Positions 1 to 8,208 of a DNA stretch of 15,202 bases are shown here, piece after piece. Each line of letters starts with the position of its first letter. Position 1 is the stretch's first letter. Origin of the DNA: Botryococcus braunii (taxonomy: Eukaryota; Chlorophyta; Trebouxiophyceae). The notes under the pieces are model-generated. The model was not told where the DNA came from, did not search any database, and saw nothing but the letters and a program-made list of their open reading frames with translations. The stretch is from the NCBI GenBank assembly GCA_002005505.1, contig MVGU01001984.1, forward strand, positions 1-15,202, written 5' to 3'. A program made the position numbers and the translations under genes.

Positions 1-368
1 GAGTCCAGGTGGCGGGCGCTCTGGGGTTGGGAGCCAGAGGCATGAGACGAACTGGCAACTACAGGAGGGTGGCCATCGAGGAAGGATATCTGCCATCCAG
101 ACCGTAAAGCATGCAAGTAAACTATGTGGCCGGTGGTCCGGGGCATACCCGGATCTGATCTGCTACCGTAAACGACGACGACAGGACTACGGAGGTCCTG
201 GGGAGCCGCACCTACGTACCTTAACTTCCAAGTCCGACCTCTATCTCGCGATGTAAGACGGACAAAGTAAACAAGATCAAGAAATAGAGAATCCAACAAA
301 TACAAGAGCCATGATCGATAACTGCGAAAAATAGTAGGTTTGCAACAGGCACGATGTTAGTCAAGACA

Positions 369-568
369 GAAGACGAACAGTGGTCTGAGTTGCCCTCGTC
401 CGTTCAAGGCCATCCTCCGGAGGGTCGAAAACGGGTGCACAGTACCGCCTCGAAGACGATGCACAGTAACGATTCGTTACTAACGAATCGAAGTCGGAAG
501 ATGAACAGCACTGAGTTGCCCTTGGTCCGTTCAAGGCCATCCTCCCCAGGGGTCGAAAACGGGTGTAC
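369..568. repeat. Duplicated ~73-bp boxes around a palindrome, copy A
   Basis: Two similar segments, 369-440 and 497-568, share a core running from GAGTTGCCCT through GTTCAAGGCCATCCTCC to GGGTCGAAAACGGGTG. A 21-bp palindrome sits between them. This copy has several single-base deletions relative to B and C, for example in GGAGGGTCG. Confidence 0.85.
470..490. repeat. 21-bp perfect palindrome, copy A
   Basis: Ten-base arms, CGATTCGTTA and TAACGAATCG, are separated by a single C. An overlapping second dyad, AGTAACG-ATT-CGTTACT, lies at 464-480. It is intact here although the surrounding sequence carries deletions. Confidence 0.93.
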
Positions 569-803
569 TCAGCGACAATAGCAAATCTCCCCAAACGAGG
601 TCACACATTTTGGTCCGAAATTTGCCACGACCGGGATTGTCCCCACTTGAAGGAAGGAATTTGCGTCAAAACCCCACACAAATTGATCTCTTTAAGTGCC
701 AGTATGGTGAGCAGTACACAATATAGCAGTGCCTTGCATCATGTACACGGGTTCTGGTTCGGATACTGGCCACATCTGCTGCCAAAATCCCACCAAAACA
801 AGG

Positions 804-879
804 TACGTGAACGCACATGTCCCCAGCACAGTTTAAACTACTACGTGAACGCCACATGCCCCAGCACAGTTTTAACTTC
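804..879. repeat. 40-bp tandem duplication, copy A (with deletions)
   Basis: Two units carry GAACGC(C)ACATG(T)CCCCAGCACAGTTT. Each has lost single bases relative to copies B and C, such as ACGTGAACG for ACGGTGAACG. Confidence 0.85.
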
Positions 880-1370
880 CATGATAGTCGACTCACTACC
901 GTCATGGTGGTAGTAAGTGACATGAGGTCGACCAGCAAGCTCACTCGCATGACTCTTCATAACCAGGAATACGTTGTTGCATTACACAGACTCATATCTG
1001 GCGTTCCACAGGTTGTTGGGCTAACCTTGAAACCACCAGGAAGCAACTGTATGAAAACTTGTCTGTCTGTGCTGTTCCTCAAGCTTGCTTATGCTGGGTG
1101 GAGGAAAAGACGTTTTGTGTATGTATGGGGCCCCCCGGGGTCACGGGGACTATTTGTGGTGCTTACATAAAACTTTCTCCGCGTGTGCCGGGTCATGCAC
1201 ACTTACACTTTACTTGGTACTTGGAAAGGCTTGATCGTTGTAGCCCCGCTGTTGTTTCACTCTCCTACCCCTTCTTTCCTTGCATCCCGCTCAATGATCG
1301 TGTGTTCTGCACCCGCACTCATTTATTGCAGAATAAGGATGTATGAGATGAGAGACTTGACACAATTTTG

Positions 1371-1384
1371 AAGTTGATCAACTT
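1371..1384. repeat. 14-bp perfect palindrome, copy A
   Basis: AAGTTGATCAACTT reads the same on both strands. Confidence 0.9.
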
Positions 1385-1520
1385 TATGAAGTATCACCAA
1401 GATTAAGAATGACACGAACAAGTACTCCTGAAACTTCGAAACGGGAAAGTGATTCATGGTCCTTAACTCACTTGCTTTAATGAGTTTTGGTCCACTGATA
1501 GGATAAAAATAGGTGTTAGA

Positions 1521-1526
1521 AATAAA
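1521..1526 (+). terminator. AATAAA poly(A)-signal match, copy A
   Basis: A canonical hexamer in TTAGAAATAAAGAATTAC. No clear GU-rich downstream element follows, and the hexamer also occurs on the minus strand (for example TTTATT at 1322-1327), so chance is a real alternative. Confidence 0.2.
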
Positions 1527-2042
1527 GAATTACCCAAAACGTAAGATGGTCGACGTCAAAAAGGCTTGTGTGAGAATGACCTCACACTCGTGTATCCCCA
1601 TATAGGACACCATCAGACGGACGGACATCACGCAAATTATACACATGTGCAGTGCATGTCGTATAAGCGTACCTCAAAAAAGATGTAAGCGTGTGCACTC
1701 AACACAAGCATAAAAGTAGCTGCTGCTGCATACTCTGTGATTGTTACCCGGCAAACACATATCCTGTTTAATAGAGACAAGCAACATTTTTAGGCTTGAC
1801 CATTTGTCGAGTAAGACAGCGGTGTGGTCACGGACTGCAGTGGCAAACATAGTGTCGCCCTTGACAGTGTATCCAACGTTGTTGGCTCAAGTATAAGAAC
1901 ACTACCAACAGATTCTGGACAAACAGAAACGACAACGTTAGTTCAAGTACCAAATTGTATAGAGGATCCAGGTATTAAGCCGGTGTCATGTATGGAAATG
2001 AGTATACTCGTGACAATATTTACCGCAATAGACACTTGGCTA

Positions 2043-2071
2043 TGGGCGGCAACGTCAGCTGTTGCCGCCCA
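2043..2071. repeat. GC-rich stem-loop before CA block I, copy A
   Basis: TGGGCGGCAAC and GTTGCCGCCCA form a perfect 11-bp stem around a 7-base loop, GTCAGCT. CA block I starts 36 bp downstream. Confidence 0.92.
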
Positions 2072-2107
2072 TCCACATGATTCACGTACCCCCCTTCCCC
2101 CGCTCCA

Positions 2108-2123
2108 ACACACACACCACACA

Positions 2124-2210
<87 letters not shown>

Positions 2211-2314
2211 ACACACGCACACACACACACACACACACGCGCCCCAGCCACACACGCGCGCGCGCTTATGCGCACACACGCGCGCGCGCGCACACATATG
2301 TCAGACGCCAACAC

Positions 2315-2397
<83 letters not shown>

Positions 2398-2463
2398 CAC
2401 ACGCACACCCTCACGCACACACGCACATGCACACGCGCACGCTCACGCAAACGCACACACACA

Positions 2464-2538
<75 letters not shown>

Positions 2539-2540
2539 AC
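2108..2540. repeat. CA microsatellite block I, copy A (433 bp)
   Basis: Long (CA)n runs are interrupted by CACCAC steps, a CG-alternating core at 2251-2300, and a CACGCACACCCTCACGC-type patch near 2400-2450. It is the longest of the three versions. Its core differs from B and C by extra sequence around GCGCCCCAGCCACACAC. Open frames through it give only His-Thr (plus) or Cys-Val (minus) repeats. Confidence 0.98.
2251..2300. other. Alternating CG/CA core with Z-DNA potential, copy A
   Basis: Two (CG)n runs of 10 to 12 bases, flanked by CA repeats and joined by CTTATGCGCACACA, make a nearly unbroken pyrimidine-purine alternation. Confidence 0.6.
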
Positions 2541-2572
2541 CTCCCCGCCCCCAAATCAGATGCGCCTGTGCA

Positions 2573-2660
2573 TCCCTCCCGCCGTCTCTCTCCCTCCCCG
2601 CCCCGTCTATCTTTTTCATTCTTCCTCCCTACCTTCTCACCTTCTCCTCCTCCCCCTCAG
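2573..2660 (+). promoter_or_regulatory. Polypyrimidine tract with 3' splice-site match, copy A
   Basis: An 88-base C/T-rich tract ends TCCTCCTCCCCCTCAG followed by AAAACCCC. A second acceptor match, CCTTCCTCCTTTCAG, ends at 2695. A branch-point-like CTCAC lies about 25 bases upstream of the first AG. Confidence 0.4.
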
Positions 2661-3195
2661 AAAACCCCTTTTGGTTCAGCCCTTCCTCCTTTCAGCTTTC
2701 GAAGTCGAGCCATCCCCTCTCCAATCTTACCCTCTTTCTCTACACTTCCTTATTGATTGGGTTGGCCCTTGACCTTTACGTGTAGCTGAGCACGTGGTGG
2801 GTGAAACCCTTGTAAAGGATTTGCGTTTCAAATTTTGCTGATGGCCTGGCCCAATGACTGACCCACATGAGGATGGAACCAAGAATAGTATGATGTTGCC
2901 TGTTGTGATGACCAGATGGGCCAGTAAGCCACCCAAGCTCCAGAGAATGCAAGTCATCATCTCCTCTTCATCACTTGCTCTTCCTTAAACTGCCAACTCA
3001 ATTCCAGAAGATGCAAACAAAAACCATCACCTTCTCTTATTCTTGCCACTTTCTGTCTGCCTGCTCTGCACCACTGATCAGAAAAATTCATGAGAAACTG
3101 ATCTTCTAAATTGGCCAGATTTCCTCAATGAAAATGTTAAACAGTGTTGAACGTCATGCCACTGCTCATTGAAGCTGTGCAGATTTCCTCAAAAA

Positions 3196-3201
3196 GTAAG
3201 T
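3196..3201 (+). promoter_or_regulatory. GTAAGT 5' splice-site match
   Basis: The context AAAAA|GTAAGTTTC is a good donor on the intron side. It recurs at 8746-8751 and 14297-14302. It lies 535-537 bases after the acceptor match, a long but possible internal or terminal exon. Confidence 0.3.
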
Positions 3202-3492
3202 TTCCCAAAAGAATATTGGTTTATGCCCCAAAATTTATTTGAGTTCCTAAAAGTTTGAAAGCCACCTCAAAGTATTAGTGACAGGGAACCCAGATGTGAG
3301 TTGGAGGGTCTTCTTCAGGAAGCACTTCAAGAGGGGTACGTGCCGACCCTGCCTCACCAGGGTGGGGCAGGCCCCGTGGTCCGATGATGCGCGCGAGGCG
3401 ATGCTTGCAGCCAACCAGCCATCACTCTATCTCACATCGCTTGTCTTTGAACTCTGCGACATGCCCATGCTGTGCGGCCGTGCTTGATCCGG

Positions 3493-3622
3493 TCCTGCAA
3501 GCCTGCCCGAGGTTGACGAGCCTCTCCCGGCACCTCGATAGTGAACTCCTGCGAACCTGCGCAGGGGTGGTGAGCCGCTCCCGGCACCTCGATCTGCTCC
3601 TGCGAGCCTGCCCGGGGGTGGG
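3493..3622. repeat. GC-rich ~52-bp tandem repeats, copy A
   Basis: Three units start TCCTGCRARCCTGC at 3493, 3547 and 3598 (periods 54 and 51) and contain CTCCCGGCACCTCGAT. The third is cut short where the G-quadruplex motif begins. Confidence 0.85.
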
Positions 3623-3635
3623 GGGAAAGGGTGGG
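3614..3635 (+). other. G-quadruplex motif, copy A
   Basis: Runs in order G5-T-G6-AAA-G3-T-G3 meet the usual four-run, short-loop rule. Confidence 0.7.
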
Positions 3636-3680
3636 TATGTCGCCGGCTTAAAGCCATGCCCCGTAAGGGGGGGGGGGTGA

Positions 3681-3850
3681 TGGCCAATCGGAGCGGCTGG
3701 AGAGGCTTGGGGGGCGGGGAGGGGGGTGTAGTCCTGCACGCGCCTGCCATTTGCCTCTTTTTGCGTTTAATTGGCCCGGCACGCGCCCGGCATGCGCCTC
3801 TTTAAACCTTTAAGCAGTCCGGCACATGGTCGCCACGTGGCCGTCACGTG
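3681..3850 (+). promoter_or_regulatory. CpG-rich promoter-like island, copy A
   Basis: In order: GGCCAATCGG (CCAAT 3684-3688), GC box GGGGCGGGG (3711-3719), inverted CCAAT (ATTGG 3770-3774), two GCCCGGCAYGC 11-mers (3774-3795), TTTAAA (3801-3806) and the E-box trio (3823-3850). Confidence 0.45.
3823..3850. promoter_or_regulatory. Three E-boxes at exact 11-bp spacing, copy A
   Basis: CACATG at 3823, CACGTG at 3834 and CACGTG at 3845. One helical turn separates each, placing all three on the same DNA face. Confidence 0.6.
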
Positions 3851-3935
3851 TCTCACATCTTCAAGCAGCTAACATCAGCAGCACTGCTCCCTTTTAACAT
3901 CCTACTGCCAGCATGCCTGACCTCCCAATTGGATT

Positions 3936-3997
3936 CCCCCTCCCCCCCCCCCCCCCCCCCAACACACACACACACACACACACACACACCACACACA

Positions 3998-4067
<70 letters not shown>

Positions 4068-4069
4068 CA
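3936..4069. repeat. Poly-C plus CA microsatellite block II, copy A
   Basis: C5-T-C19 is followed by A and about 108 bp of CA repeats with four CACCAC interruptions, ending before GACATTTTGACGCGC. Confidence 0.97.
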
Positions 4070-4348
4070 GACATTTTGACGCGCGCCCCCGCATCGGCTC
4101 AGGCACACACTTGCGGGATCTTTTGTACTCAAGTGTGTGCTGCTTCCAGTAGACTATGCAAAGAACTCCAGAGATGTCCAGGGTTGCATTCGATGGTGAT
4201 GAAGCCGGAGCATTGCAGCCCATGAGGAAAGTTTTAACAGCGTTCCGCTACAAGCTTCGGGTTGGTTCCCTCCTGCAGCCTCATCACCCTGCTTGTGAAT
4301 GCAGCCAAGGGCAGTTGTTCGGGACTGCTACAGCAACACCTAGTCTTT

Positions 4349-4564
4349 GGGCAGTGGCATGTGGGTGACCCATGCTCCTTTCTAACATGTGGCTGGGTTG
4401 ACAGTTTTCTTGCTAGAGGTGGCTGGGCAGGTGGGCGGGTCGACCCTTCATCCCAACGTGTGGCTACCCATTTAAGTTGACGCTTGGCTGGGCATGTGGG
4501 TGGGTGGATATTCGACCTTTACATGTGAATGGGCATGTGGGTGGGTTGTCCCTTCACGTGGCAT
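4349..4564. repeat. Degenerate GTGGGTGGGT repeat field, copy A
   Basis: About four to five imperfect units of 35-65 bp combine three words: GGGCATGTGGGTGGGT, GACCCTT or GACCTTTAC, and ACGTGTGGCT. Best examples are near 4430-4470 and 4490-4560. Confidence 0.7.
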
Positions 4565-4653
4565 AGCACATCGCCCAATCAATGGAAGCGAGTGAATGAT
4601 GAGAAAGATCAGGTGAAGCGGGGCAGTGTGCAAAGGGGTGGCATTGTGTAGGT

Positions 4654-5034
4654 ATGTTGGAAACGTGTGTGTTTTGTGCCACTGATATGAGCATAAAAGA
4701 GGTGCGCAACATGCCTGCTCTCCCGCCCCAGCCCTGCATTGAAGATGATCGTGCCTGTCTATTCCAGCCTCAATTCCCCTTGGTCACAATCTCCTTCCCC
4801 AGCAGCTCCAAGTCCACTGACTGTACATCTATACAGGAATTGACTCCACATCCTTCCCAGCATTTTCCTGTTCTGCATGTGAGTAGGGTGGCTCCTGCAC
4901 CTTTTCAAAGCTCTTCACAGCATCCCCTTATTGCACCCAGCTTGGGCTTTCTCTGCGGGTGCCTCAAAGGATCTTTGGCTCCCCTGAGGGGCTTCAAGTT
5001 TAATTTGGCCTTTTCGATATGTGCTGCTGGTTGA
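4654..5034 (+). other. 126-codon ATG ORF, coding status unproven, copy A
   Basis: An open frame from ATG to TGA, free of microsatellite. The predicted peptide is rich in Ser, Pro and Gln in the middle, with scattered Cys (FCATDM, GFLCGCLKG), no clear signal peptide and no domain I recognise. It is the longest ATG-started frame outside simple repeats and is kept in both copies that contain it. However, the copies are near-identical everywhere, so its preservation is not evidence of selection. Confidence 0.15.
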
Positions 5035-5126
5035 GGGGCTCCAGCGACCTTCCCCCATAAATCCCAAACATTTGCCTTGCTGACATTTTCTTCATGTCCG
5101 GAAAGGTGGCTGCGCGTGCACACACG

Positions 5127-5128
<2 letters not shown>

Positions 5129-5213
<85 letters not shown>
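5129..5213. repeat. TG microsatellite block III, copy A
   Basis: An uninterrupted (TG)n of 85 bases. It is opposite in strand sense to blocks I and II, and is preceded by GTGCACACACGAC, giving a short CA/TG inverted edge. Confidence 0.98.
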
Positions 5214-5214
<1 letters not shown>

Positions 5215-5234
5215 GGCCTGGTGTTGGTTTCCCA

Positions 5235-5256
5235 CCTCCAGAGAAGCCTCTGGAGG
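5235..5256. repeat. 9-bp stem-loop after TG block, copy A
   Basis: CCTCCAGAG and CTCTGGAGG flank a 4-base AAGC loop. Confidence 0.85.
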
Positions 5257-5918
5257 GGTACTCACGACGAGAACCACGAGAAGGTCCCAGGCCCTCTCCC
5301 GTCACACCTGCGCACCCCCACACACGATTTTGCAGTACCTGCAGAGAGAAACTGTGGGCCTGCAAGGTCTCAAGGGCAGGCAAGGGTCACATGGGGTCAG
5401 GAAAGATAGACACTATACAGCATAATAATAGAAAAATGAATCGTGATGAGTGCTGGTCGACAAGCATGCAAAGGTTGCGGCCGACTCAACCAGGCTCATC
5501 GATATCAAACATCATCCTCCTCCTCAGAGTAATACCGACGTACCAGTCGAGGTGGCGGGCGCTCTGGGGTCTGTGGAGCCAGAGCATGAGACGAACTGGC
5601 AACTACAGGAGGGTGGCCATCGAGGAAGGATATCTGCCATCCAGACCGTAAAGCATGCAAGTAAACTATGTGGCCGGTGGTCCGGGGCATACCCGGATCT
5701 GATCTGCTACCGTAAACGACGACGACAGGACCTACTGGAGGTCCTGGGGGAGCCGCACCTACGTACCTTAACTTCCAAGTCCGACCTCTATCTCGCGATG
5801 TAAGACGGACAAAGTAAACAAGATCAAGAAATAGGACGAATCCAACAAATACAAGAGCCATGATCGATAACTGCGAAAAATAGTAGGTTTTGCAACAGGC
5901 ACGATGTTAGTCAAGACA
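5257..5918. other. Single-copy segment S5 across the A/B boundary
   Basis: Equivalent to 10805-11466, with a noisy partial version at 1-368. It contains no repeats. It carries overlapping frames on both strands, of which the minus-strand one (5505-5861) starts with ATG. The plus-strand frame at 5450-5803 starts with GTG and has no usable ATG. Confidence 0.6.
5505..5861 (-). other. 118-codon ATG ORF (minus), coding status unproven, first intact copy
   Basis: The predicted peptide starts with a hydrophobic stretch (MALVFVGFVLFLDLVYFV, residues 1-18) like a signal anchor. It then has a Gly/Pro patch (GAAPPGPPVGPVVVV), a basic/proline segment (TPERPPPRLVRR) and an acidic end (YYSEEEDDV). That layout is protein-like, but I recognise no family, and the complementary strand is also open over most of it. 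In copy A the region (1-311) has indels that break the frame, probably sequencing errors. Confidence 0.18.
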
Positions 5919-6121
5919 GAAGACGAACAGTGGTCTGAGTTGCCCTTCGTCCGTTCAAGGCCATCCTCCGGAGGGGTCGAAAACGGGTGCACAGTAACCG
6001 CCTCGAAGACGATGCACAGTAACGATTCGTTACTAACGAATCGAAGTCGGAAGATGAACAGCACTGAGTTGCCCTTGGTCCGTTCAAGGCCATCCTCCCC
6101 AGGGGTCGAAAACGGGTGTAC
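5919..6121. repeat. Duplicated ~73-bp boxes around a palindrome, copy B
   Basis: The left box is 5919-5992 and the right box 6050-6121, about 129-131 bp apart and roughly 85-90% alike by eye. The GC content at the mismatch differs: CCGGAGGGG on the left, CCCCAGGGG on the right. The arrangement of box, dyad, box resembles a paired protein-binding or spacer-promoter module, but no known site is recognised. On the plus strand an ATG ORF of 76 codons (5904-6134) reads the boxes as two short peptide repeats, which follows simply from the duplication. Confidence 0.9.
6023..6043. repeat. 21-bp perfect palindrome, copy B
   Basis: Arms CGATTCGTTA and TAACGAATCG flank one C. The left arm also belongs to a competing dyad, AGTAACG-ATT-CGTTACT. 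Two mutually exclusive hairpins, or two overlapping sites for a dimeric protein, are therefore possible. The position is midway between the two boxes of the duplicated module. Confidence 0.94.
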
Positions 6122-6277
6122 TCAGCGACAATAGCAAATCTCCCCAAACGAGGTCACACATTTTGGTCCGAAATTTGCCACGACCGGGATTGTCCCCACT
6201 TGAAGGAAGGAATTTGCGTCAAAACCCCACACAAATTTGATCTCTTTGAAGTTGCCAGTATGTGTGAGCAGTACACA

Positions 6278-6283
6278 TATATA
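6278..6283. promoter_or_regulatory. TATATA motif between box module and 40-bp repeats
   Basis: A TATATA lies in the context GTACACATATATAGC, about 160 bp after the right box. It is repeated at 11826-11831. In copy A the site reads ACACAATATAGC, one of the noisy positions. A TATA element is possible, but six AT bases are weak evidence alone. Confidence 0.2.
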
Positions 6284-6367
6284 GCAGTGCCTTGCATTCA
6301 TGTACACGGGGTTCTGGTTCGGATACTGGCCACATCTGCTGCCAGAAATCCCACCCAAAGACACAGG

Positions 6368-6447
6368 TACGGTGAACGCCACATGTCCCCAGCACAGTTT
6401 AAACTACTACGGTGAACGCCACATGTCCCCAGCACAGTTTTAACTTC
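6368..6447. repeat. 40-bp tandem duplication, copy B
   Basis: Two adjacent 40-bp units (6368-6407 and 6408-6447) begin TACGGTGAACGCCACATGTC and end in CAGTTTAAACTAC or CAGTTTTAACT. They differ only near their 3' ends, so the duplication is recent or kept uniform. Confidence 0.93.
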
Positions 6448-6938
6448 CATGATAGTCGACTCACTACCGTCATGGTGGTAGTAAGTGACATGAGGTCGAC
6501 CAGCAAGCTCACTCGCATGACTCTTCATAACCAGGAATACGTTGTTGCATTACACAGACTCATATCTGGCGTTCCACAGGTTGTTGGGCTAACCTTGAAA
6601 CCACCAGGAAGCAACTGTATGAAAACTTGTCTGTCTGTGCTGTTCCTCAAGCTTGCTTATGCTGGGTGGAGGAAAAGACGTTTTGTGTATGTATGGGGCC
6701 CCCCGGGGTCACGGGGACTATTTGTGGTGCTTACATAAAACTTTCTCCGCGTGTGCCGGGTCATGCACACTTACACTTTACTTGGTACTTGGAAAGGCTT
6801 GATCGTTGTAGCCCCGCTGTTGTTTCACTCTCCTACCCCTTCTTTCCTTGCATCCCGCTCAATGATCGTGTGTTCTGCACCCGCACTCATTTATTGCAGA
6901 ATAAGGATGTATGAGATGAGAGACTTGACACAATTTTG

Positions 6939-6952
6939 AAGTTGATCAACTT
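6939..6952. repeat. 14-bp perfect palindrome, copy B
   Basis: AAGTTGATCAACTT, about 140 bp upstream of the AATAAA. It could be a dimer-binding site; no specific factor is recognised. Confidence 0.9.
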
Positions 6953-7088
6953 TATGAAGTATCACCAAGATTAAGAATGACACGAACAAGTACTCCTGAA
7001 ACTTCGAAACGGGAAAGTGATTCATGGTCCTTAACTCACTTGCTTTAATGAGTTTTGGTCCACTGATAGGATAAAAATAGGTGTTAGA

Positions 7089-7094
7089 AATAAA
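7089..7094 (+). terminator. AATAAA poly(A)-signal match, copy B
   Basis: The same hexamer as in copy A, in identical context. Only relevant if the unit is transcribed on the plus strand. Confidence 0.2.
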
Positions 7095-7610
7095 GAATTA
7101 CCCAAAACGTAAGATGGTCGACGTCAAAAAGGCTTGTGTGAGAATGACCTCACACTCGTGTATCCCCATATAGGACACCATCAGACGGACGGACATCACG
7201 CAAATTATACACATGTGCAGTGCATGTCGTATAAGCGTACCTCAAAAAAGATGTAAGCGTGTGCACTCAACACAAGCATAAAAGTAGCTGCTGCTGCATA
7301 CTCTGTGATTGTTACCCGGCAAACACATATCCTGTTTAATAGAGACAAGCAACATTTTTAGGCTTGACCATTTGTCGAGTAAGACAGCGGTGTGGTCACG
7401 GACTGCAGTGGCAAACATAGTGTCGCCCTTGACAGTGTATCCAACGTTGTTGGCTCAAGTATAAGAACACTACCAACAGATTCTGGACAAACAGAAACGA
7501 CAACGTTAGTTCAAGTACCAAATTGTATAGAGGATCCAGGTATTAAGCCGGTGTCATGTATGGAAATGAGTATACTCGTGACAATATTTACCGCAATAGA
7601 CACTTGGCTA

Positions 7611-7639
7611 TGGGCGGCAACGTCAGCTGTTGCCGCCCA
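7611..7639. repeat. GC-rich stem-loop before CA block I, copy B
   Basis: The stem is perfect and eight of its eleven pairs are G:C, so it should fold stably as RNA or as single-stranded DNA. It is not followed by a T run, so it is not a bacterial-type terminator. Its fixed place at the edge of a 0.4-kb CA tract suggests a structural boundary. Confidence 0.93.
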
Positions 7640-7674
7640 TCCACATGATTCACGTACCCCCCTTCCCCCGCTCC

Positions 7675-8088
<414 letters not shown>

Positions 8089-8120
8089 CTCCCCGCCCCC
8101 AAATCAGATGCGCCTGTGCA

Positions 8121-8208
8121 TCCCTCCCGCCGTCTCTCTCCCTCCCCGCCCCGTCTATCTTTTTCATTCTTCCTCCCTACCTTCTCACCTTCTCCTCCTC
8201 CCCCTCAG
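8121..8208 (+). promoter_or_regulatory. Polypyrimidine tract with 3' splice-site match, copy B
   Basis: Same length (88 bases) and sequence as in copy A. A matching donor GTAAGT at 8746 would define an internal exon of 537 nt (8209-8745). Such a tract can also simply be a low-complexity companion of the CA block, so splicing is only a possibility. Confidence 0.4.

Larger units (their letters stand above)
1..5543. repeat. Tandem repeat unit, copy A (~5.55 kb)
   Basis: This is the first of three head-to-tail copies. Its landmarks recur downstream in the same order and orientation: the stem-loop at 2043 returns at 7611 and 13157, and the E-box trio at 3823 returns at 9375 and 14918. The offset to copy B starts at 5543, rises to 5568 by position 880, falls to 5548-5550 after CA block I, 5542 after block II, and returns to 5548 after the TG block. 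The first step is 25 net missing bases in 1-870; the others are microsatellite length. The phase is set by the window edge, so the true unit boundary is unknown. No coding or RNA gene is recognised. Confidence 0.97.
6448..7610. other. Single-copy segment S1 (no gene recognised)
   Basis: This 1.16-kb stretch is 880-2042 in copy A and 11996-13156 in copy C. It holds a GTAAGT at 6481-6486 that matches a 5' splice site, a C/G-rich patch (GGGGCCCCCCGGGG) near 6697, a 14-bp palindrome, an AATAAA, and a CTGCTGCTG run near 7287. Open frames exist, the longest about 108 codons at 6412-6738, but they start with GTG or lack an upstream ATG, and none resembles a known protein. A frame opening after a stop at 7380-7382 (+) runs into CA block I, where it becomes His-Thr repeats. 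Its pre-CA part contains a hydrophobic run, [21 protein letters not shown] do not call it a gene. Confidence 0.7.

Noticed and set aside
895..914. Small inverted repeat ACTACC...GGTAGT
   Set aside because: Six-base arms with an 8-base loop are expected by chance in 15 kb; not listed as a feature.
2043..2071. Rho-independent terminator
   Set aside because: The hairpin is strong but no T run follows, and the DNA is eukaryotic in character.
1943..2395. Minus-strand Cys-Val-rich frames through the CA blocks
   Set aside because: These are translation of (TG)n on the minus strand; a stop-free dinucleotide repeat opens every frame.
2108..2540. CRISPR-like spacing of repeats
   Set aside because: The repeats are dinucleotides with irregular interruptions and no unique spacers of constant length; the context is eukaryotic.
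1824..2756. Longest plus-strand frame (310 codons), with homologous 313- and 249-codon frames at 7392 and 13106
   Set aside because: Most of it is His-Thr repeat from CA block I followed by translated polypyrimidine. The 1824 and 7392 frames begin with GTG just after an in-frame stop. There is no reason to call a histidine-rich protein.
5450..5803. 117-codon plus-strand frame
   Set aside because: It starts with GTG, its only Met is at the end, and it lies opposite the ATG-started minus frame; there is no family resemblance.
6283..6330. Possible tRNA or tRNA-derived SINE (TAGCAGTGCC as A box, GGTTCGGATAC as B box)
   Set aside because: The boxes are poor matches, only about 30 bases apart, with no acceptor stem and no poly(A) or T4 terminator at the right place.
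6116..6738. 99- and 108-codon plus frames, apparently frameshifted in copy A
   Set aside because: The first starts with GTG. The second begins at ATG 6412 but crosses the 40-bp duplication and resembles no known protein. The copy A frameshifts fall in the noisy contig start, so they say nothing about gene decay.
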